Part shown: positions 18,173 through 26,790 of the stretch, in pieces
Layout of the letters: each line of letters opens with the position of its first letter
How positions within the stretch are numbered: the stretch's first letter is position 1
Source: an uncultured Bacteroidales bacterium
GTDB lineage: Bacteria; Bacteroidota; Bacteroidia; Bacteroidales; Paludibacteraceae
Reading direction: 5' to 3'
Length of the DNA stretch: 64,000 nucleotides
NCBI GenBank assembly: GCA_937901225.1
Contig: CALCGX010000127.1
Location: 16,872-80,871, forward strand
The notes under the pieces: generated by a model
Seen by the model: the letters and a program-made list of their open reading frames with translations, nothing else
Databases searched by the model: none
What the model was told of the DNA's origin: nothing
Position numbers and translations under genes: made by a program

Positions 18173-19624
18173 ATGAATTCATTAACTATTTTATTAGTCA
18201 TTGCAGCTTATTTTGCGCTGCTGTTTTTTATTTCGTATTTAGCAGGACGTAAGGCAGACAATGCAGGTTTTTTCTCAGGAAACCGCAGTAGCAATTGGCT
18301 ACTGGTAGCCATGTCCACCATTGGTGCTGCTATCTCGGGGGTCACTTTTGTAAGTGTACCAGGTATGGTTGCCACATCGGGTTGGGCATATATGCAGATG
18401 GTGCTTGGTTTCACCGTAGGTCAATTCTTGATTGCCTATGTACTTATCCCATTGTACTACAAACTCAACCTTACATCCATTTACCAATACCTCCAACAGC
18501 GTTTTGGCATGAATACCTACAAGTCGGGTGCTTGGCTCTTCTTTGTGAGCAAGATGCTTGGCGCTAGTGTGCGCTTGTTTGTGGTAAGCGAAGTGCTTCA
18601 GTTGTTGGTGTTCGATCGTTTAGCAGTGCCTGTCCCATTCTGGGTAAATGCCATTATTACTGTACTCATCGTGTATCTCTGCACCTTCAAGGGGGGCGTT
18701 AAGTCGCTCATATGGACAGATTTGCTCAAGACCTGCTGTCTTATCCTGTCTGTGGCTCTCTGCATCTACTTTGTGCTGCGCGCGGGCGTGAATATAGAAG
18801 GTTGGGGAGCAAGTGATATGACCCGCACCTTCTTCTTCGATGACCCTAAGAGCGGTAACTACTTCTGGAAACAATTCCTGGCGGGTGTCTTCCTCGTGAT
18901 TGCTACCACTGGTCTTGATCAAGACCTCATGCAGCGAACACTCTCATGCAAGAACCCACGCGAGAGTCAAAAGAACCTCATCGTAGGTGCACTCATGCAA
19001 ATCGTAGTGATTGGTCTCTTCCTTTTCTTGGGTTATTTGCTCTATACCTATGCTGCTCAAACGGGTGTTGCCGAAGTTGCCAACCTCAAGGGCGATGAGG
19101 TATTCCCATTCTTGGCTACGGGCAACTACTTCCCTGTGATTGTGGGTGTCCTCTTTATTATCGGTTTTATCGCAGCGGCATATTCCGCAGCGGGTGGAGC
19201 CTTGACGGCACTAACAACCTCGTTCACGGTGGATATTCTCAACAAGGAGAAGGCCGACAACCTTACCAAAGTACGCACCATAGTGCACATAGGCATGGCT
19301 ATACTGATGGCTGCTTGTATCTATGTCATCCACCTATTGAATGATGATTCGGTGATTCAAACCGTATATAAAGTTGCAAGTTATACCTATGGTCCATTGT
19401 TGGGTATGTTCTGTTTTGGTATCTTTACCAAGCAGCAAGTACGCGACCGTTGGATTCCATTGGTAGTGATAGCTGCACCTGTAATCACATGGATTATTGA
19501 TGTCAATTCAGCCGTATGGTTTAATGGTTATGTGTTCTCTCACGAGCGCTTAATCTTGAATGCGCTACTCACGTTTGTAGGTATGCTTTGCTTGTTGAAT
19601 AGCACTGCAAAGCCAACCAAATAA
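18173..19624 (+). CDS. Sodium:solute symporter (SSS family), candidate amino-sugar importer
   Basis: 483 residues with about 13 hydrophobic segments. SSS features include FFISYLAGRKADNAGFFSGNR at the N-terminus, MSTIGAAISGVTFVSVPG in the first helices, FKGGVKSLIWTD and TTGLDQDLMQRTLSCKN in the middle, and AAYSAAGGALTALTTSF, which carries the Ser/Thr pair usual at the sodium site. It is the last gene before the terminator at 19643. Its position after namZ suggests uptake of MurNAc or another amino sugar; no murQ or murK is seen in the window. Short 7-bp repeats (18145-18165) lie before the start codon. Confidence 0.85.
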   Translation: MNSLTILLVIAAYFALLFFISYLAGRKADNAGFFSGNRSSNWLLVAMSTIGAAISGVTFVSVPGMVATSGWAYMQMVLGFTVGQFLIAYVLIPLYYKLNLTSIYQYLQQRFGMNTYKSGAWLFFVSKMLGASVRLFVVSEVLQLLVFDRLAVPVPFWVNAIITVLIVYLCTFKGGVKSLIWTDLLKTCCLILSVALCIYFVLRAGVNIEGWGASDMTRTFFFDDPKSGNYFWKQFLAGVFLVIATTGLDQDLMQRTLSCKNPRESQKNLIVGALMQIVVIGLFLFLGYLLYTYAAQTGVAEVANLKGDEVFPFLATGNYFPVIVGVLFIIGFIAAAYSAAGGALTALTTSFTVDILNKEKADNLTKVRTIVHIGMAILMAACIYVIHLLNDDSVIQTVYKVASYTYGPLLGMFCFGIFTKQQVRDRWIPLVVIAAPVITWIIDVNSAVWFNGYVFSHERLILNALLTFVGMLCLLNSTAKPTK

Positions 19625-19642
19625 CATGGTGATATATAAAGC

Positions 19643-19678
19643 AATAGGGTGTGCATCAGCACACCCTATTTGTTTTTA
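19643..19678. terminator. Bidirectional terminator between symporter and rpoD
   Basis: AATAGGGTGTGC and GCACACCCTATT form a perfect 12-bp stem with a 4-nt loop, followed by a T-rich tail on the plus strand and preceded by A-rich sequence. Confidence 0.9.
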
Positions 19679-19691
19679 TTTGTCATCAAAA

Positions 19692-20552
19692 TTATCCGAG
19701 ATATGTCTTTAAGATACTGCTTCGTGAGCTGTGTTTAAGTTTCTTAATAGCCTTCTCTTTAATTTGTCGCACACGCTCGCGCGTGAGGTCCAATTCGATG
19801 CCAATCTCTTCCAATGTTTTCTCTGGAACACCAATTCCGAAGAAACTGCGCAAGATATCCGCTTCGCGGGGAGTGAGTTGTTCCAGTGCACGATCAATCT
19901 CTCTGGAAAGCGATTCGTTGATCAGTTTGTAATCGGCATTAGGAGAGTCTTCGTTAACCATCACGTCGATAAGGCTATTGTCCTCGCCTTCTACGAATGG
20001 GGCATCTACACTGACTTGACGTCCTGACATCTTGAGTGTATCGGCAATCTTATCCACAGGAATGTCTAAGATTTCAGCCAACTCCTCAGCACTTGGCTTA
20101 CGCTCGTGCTCTTGCTCGAAACGTTGGAAAGCCTTGTTGATTTTGTTGAGCGAACCTACTTGGTTCAGTGGCAGGCGCACGATACGTGCTTGCTCTGCAA
20201 GAGCTTGTAGGATGGACTGACGAATCCACCATACGGCATATGAGATGAACTTGAAGCCACGTGTCTCATCGAATTTTTCTGCTGCTTTGATAAGCCCAAG
20301 GTTGCCTTCGTCAATCAGGTCAGGAAGGCTCAATCCTTGATTTTGATACTGTTTTGCTACAGAGACAACGAAGCGTAGATTGGCGCGTGTTAATTCCTCA
20401 AGGGCAGCTCTATCGCCATTGCGGATACGACCAGCCAACTCCACCTCACGATCAACCGAAATCAATGGCTCGCGACCAATCTCTTGGAGATACTTGTCGA
20501 GCGAAGCTGACTCGCGGTTGGTAATGGATTTTGTGATTTTTAACTGACGCAT
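19692..20552 (-). CDS. rpoD: RNA polymerase primary sigma factor RpoD (short Bacteroidetes form)
   Basis: 286 residues. Region 1.2 ([16 protein letters not shown]), region 2 ([44 protein letters not shown]), region 3 and region 4.2 ([22 protein letters not shown]) are all present. The long region 1.1 of proteobacterial RpoD is absent, as is normal in this phylum. It directs transcription from the TTTG/TAnnTTTG promoters found here. It sits downstream of tRNA-Arg on the same strand. A TAATTTTG at 20623-20616 could be a separate promoter, but no -33 box is found at the right distance. Degenerate 7-bp repeats (20562-20589) lie just before the start codon. Confidence 0.96.
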   Translation of the reverse strand: MRQLKITKSITNRESASLDKYLQEIGREPLISVDREVELAGRIRNGDRAALEELTRANLRFVVSVAKQYQNQGLSLPDLIDEGNLGLIKAAEKFDETRGFKFISYAVWWIRQSILQALAEQARIVRLPLNQVGSLNKINKAFQRFEQEHERKPSAEELAEILDIPVDKIADTLKMSGRQVSVDAPFVEGEDNSLIDVMVNEDSPNADYKLINESLSREIDRALEQLTPREADILRSFFGIGVPEKTLEEIGIELDLTRERVRQIKEKAIKKLKHSSRSSILKTYLG

Positions 20553-20561
20553 GTAGTACAG

Positions 20562-20589
20562 TTAACAATTAATAATTAATAGTTAATAT
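20562..20589. repeat. 7-bp tandem repeat before rpoD
   Basis: Four contiguous units of form TTAA[CT]A[AGT], within the leader 10 bp from the rpoD start codon. Similar AT-rich 7-bp steps continue at about 20602-20630. Confidence 0.65.
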
Positions 20590-20641
20590 TTGAAAAGCAA
20601 TCATAATTCTTAATTCAAAATTAATAATTATCCTTGCTTTG

Positions 20642-20715
20642 TGATCCGGTCGGGATTCGAACCCGAGACCCACAGCTTAGAAGGCTGTTGCTCTATCCAG
20701 CTGAGCTACCAGACC
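20642..20715 (-). tRNA. tRNA-Arg (UCU)
   Basis: The minus strand folds into a cloverleaf: acceptor GGTCTGG with CCGGATC, D-arm AGCTCAGCTGGATAGAGC, anticodon stem ACAGC/GCTGT with loop CTTCTAA giving anticodon TCT, and T-arm TCGGGTTCGAATCCCGA. CCA is not encoded. GC-rich small hairpins precede the 5' end. Confidence 0.97.
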
Positions 20716-20805
20716 CTCGCGCGTTAGCGCGAAAATAAACTGTGCTTACGCACAAAATTACCTATGTAGGCACACAAAATAGTGCCTACAAAGGCAATTA
20801 GGGCG

Positions 20806-20837
20806 CAAAATTACTGCTTTTTTTTGAATTATGCAAA
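20806..20837 (-). promoter_or_regulatory. Promoter of tRNA-Arg (and possibly rpoD)
   Basis: Minus-strand TTTG (20837-20834), 20 nt, TAATTTTG (20813-20806). The leader contains a hairpin with arms at 20765-20772 and 20782-20789. Confidence 0.75.
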
Positions 20838-20853
20838 TAATTTTGCAAATTTC

Positions 20854-21168
20854 TTACAAAAGTTCTTCAAAAAGCTTTTGCAGATCGGGTTTGCGCATAG
20901 CACCTACACTGCGATTTACCAACTCGCCGTTCTTAAAGAATAGGATCGTTGGGATGTTCATGATGCCGTATGCAGAGCATGTCTCATCGTTGTCATCTAC
21001 ATTGAGCTTACCTACGGTGATCTTGCCTTCATACTCAGCTGCCAACTCTTCTACGATAGGCAACATCATCTTGCAAGGACCACACCAAGGTGCCCAAAAA
21101 TCTACTACGAGGGGTTTGCCCTCTGCTAACAATTCTTGAAAGTTAGCATCTGTAATCTCTTTTGCCAT
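20854..21168 (-). CDS. trxA: Thioredoxin
   Basis: 104 residues, the usual length. The active site WCGPC has Cys29 and Cys32, preceded by VVDFWAP and followed by the cis-proline segment GIMNIPTILFF. It reduces disulfides in cytoplasmic proteins. The start codon lies 5 bp after the stop of the ClpA-type gene, so it is the last gene of the porin-clpA-trxA operon. Confidence 0.97.
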   Translation of the reverse strand: MAKEITDANFQELLAEGKPLVVDFWAPWCGPCKMMLPIVEELAAEYEGKITVGKLNVDDNDETCSAYGIMNIPTILFFKNGELVNRSVGAMRKPDLQKLFEELL

Positions 21169-21173
21169 AGTTG

Positions 21174-23438
21174 TTATATTTTTATTGTTTTATTTTCTGT
21201 CATACCTGATAGCAAGATGTCTGTGATAGGATCTTCTACCAAAGTTTGAATAGCGCGTTTCAGCGGACGCGCACCGTACTTGCGGTCGCGCGAACGCTCG
21301 AGCAACTGCTCTGTGGTCTTTTTTGTCAGTTGCAATTTGTAGCCCATTGCCTCCAAACGTAGTTTCAATGGGTGTAATTCAAGCGTCAAAATCTGTGCCA
21401 AAGCTTCGTCGTTTAACGGGTGGAAAACGACTACATTGTCTAATCGGTTGACAAACTCGGGTGGGAAAGTGCGATTCAATGCTTTCGTGAGCATATATTC
21501 CGACTGTTTCTCGTCGATTTCATCGGCATTGAAGCCTATACCAGCGCCAAATTCATTCAGCTGACGTGTGCCCACATTGCTTGTCATGATGATGATGGTG
21601 TTGCGAAAATCTACCACACGCCCCTGACGATCTGTCAGTCTCCCTTCATCCATGACTTGTAGCAGGATGTTAAATATGTCAGCATGTGCCTTCTCGATCT
21701 CATCGAATAGCACAATCGAATATGGTTTGCGGCGTACGGCTTCTGTCAGTTTACCTCCCTCTTCATGAGCAACATATCCAGGAGGAGCACCCACGAGCAA
21801 ACTTACAGTGTGCTTCTCAATATATTCTGACATGTCAAAGCGCACGATTGCATCGCGATTGCCAAACATCTCTTCTGCTAAACATTGTGCCAAGTGCGTC
21901 TTACCTACGCCTGTAGGACCGAGCAAGAAGAAGGTGCCAATCGGTTTGTTTGGATTGCGCAATCCCATACGCGAACGTTGTATGGCTTTCACAATGGTGT
22001 CAATGGCTTTGTCTTGCCCAATTACGCGTTGCTTGATTACCTCACTCATTTGACGCAATTGTTCGCCTTCAGCCTGCGCTACGCGCTGTACGGGTACGCC
22101 TGACATTCTGCTCACCACGAATGCTACATCCGCTTCGGTCACTTTGACCATTGTCTCATCGCCTTCTTGCTTTTTCGCCTGACTACCTTTCCACGCTCCA
22201 GCCTCATCCATGGCATCAATTGCCTTGTCTGGGAAGAAGCGGTCGGTAATATACCTATCGGTCAATTTTACACACGCGTGCAACGCTTCTTCGGTGTATT
22301 GTACATGATGGAAGGCACCATACACCTCGCTAATACGTGTCAGTACGGCATAGGTTTCTTCTGCTGAGGTAGGTTGTACCATCACTTTTTGGAAACGACG
22401 TTCCAAAGCCCCATCTTTTTCTATTGATTTGCGGTATTCGGTGATAGTGGTAGCGCCAATGCATTGTACTTCACCACGAGCCAAGGCGGGCTTGAGGATA
22501 TTCGCCGCATCCAATGAGCCTTGTGCATTGCCCGCTCCCATAATAGTGTGGATTTCATCAACAAAAAGGATGATCTCAGGGTGCTTGTGCAGTTCGTTGA
22601 TAACGGACTTCATGCGCTCTTCAAACTGTCCGCGATAGGTAGTGCCTGCCACCATAGATGCGATATCCAATGACACGATGCGTTTGCCTGCCAATGTAGC
22701 TGCTTCGCCACTCTCAATGCGCAATGCCAATCCCTCTACAATGGCCGATTTGCCTACACCAGGCTCGCCGATGAGGATAGGGTTATTCTTCTTTCTGCGT
22801 GAGAGAATCTGTACCACGCGCTCTATCTCAGCTTGACGTCCTACTACAGGGTCAAGTTCGCCATTGCGCGCTTGAGCGGTCAAGTCGCGACCATATTTAT
22901 CCAAAGCGGGTGTGCCTGTTTTGCTAGTCTTGGTTCTTTGTTCTTGGCTCTTGGTTCCCCATTCAAGCGGTTGTTCTCCAGCAAACTCCGAGTCAAGGTT
23001 GTTGCCATCTTGAGGTAATGGCTGTGGCTTAGGATATAGCCCTTCTATACGCTCATAATCAATACCAAACTGCTGCTCGATAAACATTGCAGGGTAGTTC
23101 ACGCGCTCGCGTAGTAAACCAAGTAGCAAGTGTACCGAACCGCATTCTTCTGCGTGATAGATCTTAGCTTCGATTTGCATTAATCGCAATATGCGCAGGC
23201 TAGCGCGCGACATCTTTTGTGTTTCGTTGGTGCTTGCTTGCATCAATCGTTCATCAATCGCACGTTTGAGTTCCACTGGATTCAGTCCCGCTTGCATCAG
23301 CAGTTCGAATGCTTTGCCATTGGCCAATCGCAGAATACCCAACATCAAGTGGTCAGGCAGTACCTCGCTATTGCCCAATCGCTGTGCCTCTTGTTGAGCA
23401 TAAAGGAGAATAGTATTTAAATTATTTGTTTGTAGCAT
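21174..23438 (-). CDS. clpA: ClpA/ClpC-type AAA+ unfoldase
   Basis: 754 residues. Residues 1-135 form the double Clp-N domain; D1 carries Walker A GEPGVGKS (224-231) and LFVDEIHT; D2 carries Walker A GPTGVGKT (507-514), FDMSEYIEKH and VLFDEIEKAH. There is no coiled-coil middle domain between D1 and D2, so it is closer to ClpA than ClpC or ClpB. GAGIGFNADE near residue 625 contains an IGF tripeptide of the kind that docks on ClpP. The linker around residues 162-172 is encoded by 7-bp tandem repeats. It lies 14 bp after the porin gene and 5 bp before trxA. Confidence 0.92.
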   Translation of the reverse strand: MLQTNNLNTILLYAQQEAQRLGNSEVLPDHLMLGILRLANGKAFELLMQAGLNPVELKRAIDERLMQASTNETQKMSRASLRILRLMQIEAKIYHAEECGSVHLLLGLLRERVNYPAMFIEQQFGIDYERIEGLYPKPQPLPQDGNNLDSEFAGEQPLEWGTKSQEQRTKTSKTGTPALDKYGRDLTAQARNGELDPVVGRQAEIERVVQILSRRKKNNPILIGEPGVGKSAIVEGLALRIESGEAATLAGKRIVSLDIASMVAGTTYRGQFEERMKSVINELHKHPEIILFVDEIHTIMGAGNAQGSLDAANILKPALARGEVQCIGATTITEYRKSIEKDGALERRFQKVMVQPTSAEETYAVLTRISEVYGAFHHVQYTEEALHACVKLTDRYITDRFFPDKAIDAMDEAGAWKGSQAKKQEGDETMVKVTEADVAFVVSRMSGVPVQRVAQAEGEQLRQMSEVIKQRVIGQDKAIDTIVKAIQRSRMGLRNPNKPIGTFFLLGPTGVGKTHLAQCLAEEMFGNRDAIVRFDMSEYIEKHTVSLLVGAPPGYVAHEEGGKLTEAVRRKPYSIVLFDEIEKAHADIFNILLQVMDEGRLTDRQGRVVDFRNTIIIMTSNVGTRQLNEFGAGIGFNADEIDEKQSEYMLTKALNRTFPPEFVNRLDNVVVFHPLNDEALAQILTLELHPLKLRLEAMGYKLQLTKKTTEQLLERSRDRKYGARPLKRAIQTLVEDPITDILLSGMTENKTIKI
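22928..22955. repeat. 7-bp tandem repeat in clpA linker
   Basis: Four units of form TCTT[GT]G[TC] in the region coding for the linker between Clp-N and D1 (SQEQRTKTSKT). Confidence 0.7.
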
Positions 23439-23452
23439 GATTGTCTAACTTC

Positions 23453-25483
23453 TTATTTGTAAAAATGCCATGCCAATCCCGCTCTGAACATGTCTGGTGC
23501 CATCGGATAACCAGGCATCTCGAAGTATTGTTTGTTCATAAATGATGCGTTGAAGTGTTGGTATTGCGCAAACAACTTCAGTCGCAAACTCTTTACATAG
23601 AAATTGGCATATACATTCATCACGGGGTAATTGCCCACTTGCTCTTGGTCTTGCACGCAGAATTGTCCCAATGCTGGGTTTAGTATAGGGGCGTAATATT
23701 TCGTAAAGAATCGCATATCTACACCAATCTGCGTATCCAATGCCTTGAACCAACATCCGTGGTAGTAGAGGTTGTGGTATAGGGTGATGGCGGGCAATGG
23801 TAGTTTGTCAGAGGATGAGTGTTGATATACCACATGATTATCTAGATTCACCCATGGAGTGGTGATGTTGAGTTGCAAATCTGCTGCCAATACTTGTATA
23901 TTACCATCCACTTGCTTAGGGGTGCCATCGGTGGAAAAATAAATATGATTGGTGATGTTCTCAAATGACACATTGAGCTTTGGCTTTACCCACTGGGTAG
24001 GATAAGCAATCTCTCCACTCACTTGTAATCGTAGAGGTCGCTGAAAATCATTATCCCAACGGTAGTGATTGCTGCGGTAGTGTGTCAGATAGTAATCGGG
24101 AACTTCGTTTCGGAAGAATGCTTTGGCGGTGATTGACATTGAGTCTTTGCCCAAACGGAAGCCTGCATCCACATGTCCGTTTACCTGAAATTCGCCCAAC
24201 TTGTATCCCAGTACGCATATGTTTCCATCAAATCCATAATGTACGTATTGTCCGCGATGCTTGTATAGCGCACCGCCCACATAAGTATTGTTGGTCCAGC
24301 GTTGTCCAAAGAGGGTGTCTGGCATCAAGTGTAATGTGTTGGTAATGACATCGTTATATGAGTTACCCTGTGGGAAAGGGTTGAGATTGACAATGTTTTC
24401 CTCTTGTCCTATAGCGGTGGTATGACGCTGACATTCATTCATGGCATATACCATGGCACCGAATTTGAGTACGGTATTAAACTCCTCTTCGAAGGTGACC
24501 GCCAAGGTGTTCTTGATGGTTAGGCATGCTGCGGAGTCGTTGGTTGCCACGGGGTTGTGATACTGGTTGGGCAGAATGCTTTGTGTGGCAGATTTCTCCA
24601 CATACCGCTTCGTGCCATCGGTTACTTCGAATATATGGCGGAAGGTAGTCACGGGCACATACTCAATCTTGATGGAGTCTTTCTTTACCCATTTGCCTTC
24701 TTCATCGCGCTCGCGGTAGTTTACTTTGCGTTCACGTTCTACGCAGATACTATAGTAATGATTCAGATACCCCGACAAATAGCGCAACGCCGACATACCC
24801 TGCATTCTTACTGGCATATCCTCTGGTTTGAGTACGCCTTGTAGATCAGCGGGATTCTGCAAGCCGCCGTTCTCAAAGTTGCTCAGCGTGTTCCATGTGA
24901 AGGACGATTGTAGCGAATAGTGGTCGCCATTGTAGCTTCCGAACACCGAACCGAATACCGTCTTACCTTCTTGATTGGCAAAACGACCATACGAGTTGAG
25001 GTAGTCGATGGTCATACCAAGATTGGTACGACGACTGACGTTGCCTGTGAAAGAAAAACTGATGTCGTTTTGGTCGAGGTTGGTAACAAACCCTTTTTTG
25101 TACGCAATGGTGGAGTAGGGGGTAGTGGTGTGATAGTATTTCACCTGTTGCGGTGTGATAATGTATGGGGTGTATGCATCTGCAAAGATGAAGTCCGTGG
25201 TCTTCTTTCGTGCGAAATAGATACGTGACTGACTGGGGGATATGAGGTTGGAGTTGCTGACGTTGGAGATGGAGTAATCATTGAGTGGGTCGCGCATGGG
25301 CAAATGCATATATGAGGAGTCGATACCTGCCAATGTGTCTGCTACGCCCGTCCATTCATCAAGTTGCCATGCTCGTATGATGGTAGGCACCGATTTCTTA
25401 TCTTGAGCATACACATCTATCATGCTGCATAAAATCAATATGCAGGTGCAGATGATACGTGATATGTGGTTAATGCTGTGCAA
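23453..25483 (-). CDS. Putative outer membrane porin (Porin_10-like)
   Basis: 676 residues with a signal-like N-terminus ending in DVYAQ. The body is rich in alternating beta strands with aromatic ends (RYLSGYLNHYYSICVER, LRLQVSGEIAYPTQW) and ends in an outer-membrane-type FRAGLAWHFYK. Early segments DPLNDYSISNVSNSN and SRIYFARKKTTDFIFADAYTPY fit the Bacteroidetes putative-porin family. The start is TTG at 25483; an in-frame TAG lies just upstream and no ATG fits. It is the first gene of an operon with clpA and trxA. Three 7-bp repeats (25486-25506) abut the start codon. Confidence 0.82.
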   Translation of the reverse strand: MHSINHISRIICTCILILCSMIDVYAQDKKSVPTIIRAWQLDEWTGVADTLAGIDSSYMHLPMRDPLNDYSISNVSNSNLISPSQSRIYFARKKTTDFIFADAYTPYIITPQQVKYYHTTTPYSTIAYKKGFVTNLDQNDISFSFTGNVSRRTNLGMTIDYLNSYGRFANQEGKTVFGSVFGSYNGDHYSLQSSFTWNTLSNFENGGLQNPADLQGVLKPEDMPVRMQGMSALRYLSGYLNHYYSICVERERKVNYRERDEEGKWVKKDSIKIEYVPVTTFRHIFEVTDGTKRYVEKSATQSILPNQYHNPVATNDSAACLTIKNTLAVTFEEEFNTVLKFGAMVYAMNECQRHTTAIGQEENIVNLNPFPQGNSYNDVITNTLHLMPDTLFGQRWTNNTYVGGALYKHRGQYVHYGFDGNICVLGYKLGEFQVNGHVDAGFRLGKDSMSITAKAFFRNEVPDYYLTHYRSNHYRWDNDFQRPLRLQVSGEIAYPTQWVKPKLNVSFENITNHIYFSTDGTPKQVDGNIQVLAADLQLNITTPWVNLDNHVVYQHSSSDKLPLPAITLYHNLYYHGCWFKALDTQIGVDMRFFTKYYAPILNPALGQFCVQDQEQVGNYPVMNVYANFYVKSLRLKLFAQYQHFNASFMNKQYFEMPGYPMAPDMFRAGLAWHFYK

Positions 25484-25485
25484 TG

Positions 25486-25506
25486 TGTCTAATGTCTAAC
25501 TTCTAA
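25486..25506. repeat. 7-bp tandem repeat before the porin gene
   Basis: TGTCTAA, TGTCTAA, CTTCTAA, three units next to the TTG start. Related units lie at about 25525-25545, and before the symporter gene at 18145-18165. Confidence 0.65.
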
Positions 25507-25575
25507 CAGCTTTTTTCGGTGGTCTAATATCGAACTTCTAAGATATCGCAAACTACCCCAATGTAAATTGGGCTG

Positions 25576-25607
25576 CAAAGGTACAAAAAAAAAAGTATAT
25601 GTGCAAG
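25576..25607 (-). promoter_or_regulatory. Promoter of porin-clpA-trxA operon
   Basis: Minus strand CTTG (25607-25604), 20 nt with a long T-run, TACCTTTG (25583-25576). Leader about 90 nt. Confidence 0.65.
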
Positions 25608-25628
25608 AGTTTTTGTGAAATTTTCTGT

Positions 25629-25694
25629 AGGTTACGCGACCACTTCGCGACCACTGTAGCACATCTGTCGCCTATCTGTGTCATAGTGGTGGCA
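25629..25694. repeat. 11-bp degenerate tandem array downstream of the nitrilase gene
   Basis: Six 11-bp steps. The first two share TTCGCGACCAC-type sequence and the others diverge while keeping phase. It lies between the nitrilase stop and the porin promoter. The unit sequence differs from the TAGGTGATTC family. Confidence 0.55.
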
Positions 25695-25700
25695 CTCCGA

Positions 25701-26549
25701 TTATTGCAACTCAAAATTGTCCACATCTTGCCAAAGCGGTAGCACTTTGCGGAAGTGGTGGAGCTTAGCAATATCGAACTCGGCAATCTTGGTGCCTTCT
25801 TCGTTGTCTTCGAAGTGCGCAATCGGCTGTAAACGAGTGTCATACGCTACAGAGTGACCGTTGTAATGTAAGCCCATTCCGTCGTCGCCTACGCAGTTGA
25901 CGGCAGCAATATAGCACTGGTTTTCTGTAGCACGGGCTGCTATGAGCGCGTCCCAATATTGGATGCGGATGTCAGGCCAGTTGGCTACTACGAGAATGAT
26001 GTCGTAATCATGTCCGCTGCGATTGCGTGCCCAGACAGGAAAACGCAAGTCATAGCAAACAAGCAAGAGGATCTTAACTCCCTTGTATTCAAATATATGT
26101 CTTTCTTGTGCAGGTTGAAAGAATTGGTCTTCTCCGCCGTGGGCGTAGAGGTGGCGTTTGTCCTGTACAAACAGCCTACCCCCGTCCCCTCCCTGAAGGG
26201 AAGAGAGATTAGAGCCACCCTCTAATTCCTCCCTATTTGGATAGACAGAATGAGGGGTAATCATGAAGCCGCGATTAACCAAACGCTGTCCGATGTCAGG
26301 CTTGCAGATAAACGAACTGACGATGGCAATGTTGTATGTATTTGCTAATCGCTGTAGGGTAGTCATAATCTCCTCATCCATGCTTTCTGCCAGTTCGGGG
26401 TGGTCAGTGCAAAAACCAGTGGCAAACATCTCGGGCAATACCGCTACGTCGGCTTTTCCAGCCAAGGCTGCGATACGTTCTTCTGCCAAGCGGAGATTGG
26501 CTTCTTTGTCTGCCCATGCGATGGGGTATTGTAGTAGTGCGACGCGCAT
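25701..26549 (-). CDS. Nitrilase-superfamily amidase (omega-amidase/YafV-like)
   Basis: 282 residues. The Glu-Lys-Cys triad is visible: VLPEMF (Glu40), DKRHL (Lys131) and LLVCYDLRFPVW (Cys165). Overall pattern fits cytoplasmic omega-amidases of the YafV type, which hydrolyse alpha-keto acid amides such as 2-oxosuccinamate. Residues about 105-126 (LEGGSNLSSLQGGDGG within it) are an insertion encoded by the GC-rich element at 26172-26212, just before the catalytic Lys loop. It has its own promoter and is separate from the porin operon. The exact substrate is not determinable. Confidence 0.88.
   Translation of the reverse strand: MRVALLQYPIAWADKEANLRLAEERIAALAGKADVAVLPEMFATGFCTDHPELAESMDEEIMTTLQRLANTYNIAIVSSFICKPDIGQRLVNRGFMITPHSVYPNREELEGGSNLSSLQGGDGGRLFVQDKRHLYAHGGEDQFFQPAQERHIFEYKGVKILLLVCYDLRFPVWARNRSGHDYDIILVVANWPDIRIQYWDALIAARATENQCYIAAVNCVGDDGMGLHYNGHSVAYDTRLQPIAHFEDNEEGTKIAEFDIAKLHHFRKVLPLWQDVDNFELQ
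26172..26212. repeat. GC-rich dispersed element inside nitrilase gene
   Basis: Contains CCCCTCCCTGAAGGGAAG, the reverse complement of the core at 775-815. It adds about 20 residues in frame to the nitrilase. Confidence 0.7.
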
Positions 26550-26578
26550 AAAAAATTGCTATGAAATCAATAACGCTG

Positions 26579-26610
26579 CAAAGTTACAAAAAAAAATAAA
26601 TCCAAGCAAA
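26579..26610 (-). promoter_or_regulatory. Promoter of the nitrilase gene
   Basis: Minus strand TTTG (26610-26607), 20 nt, TAACTTTG (26586-26579). Confidence 0.75.
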
Positions 26611-26698
26611 TTATTTACAGAATAGTATATTTTTTTTTGCTTATAAAGGAAGAAAATGAGGTAAGATGGGTGACAATTTTCAAAAATCAGAGGAATTA

Positions 26699-26730
26699 TT
26701 TGGTTATGTCAAAAAAAAGCAGTATATTTG
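26699..26730 (+). promoter_or_regulatory. Promoter of the 26791-33770 cluster
   Basis: TTTG (26699-26702), 20 nt including an 8-A run, TATATTTG (26723-26730). Leader about 54 nt. No other promoter is seen before the giant gene. Confidence 0.75.
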
Positions 26731-26790
26731 CCCGATTTTTCGCGCGTTTTAAAAATCCGTGCGCGCGAATGGACTAAAATCTGTTAGAAA

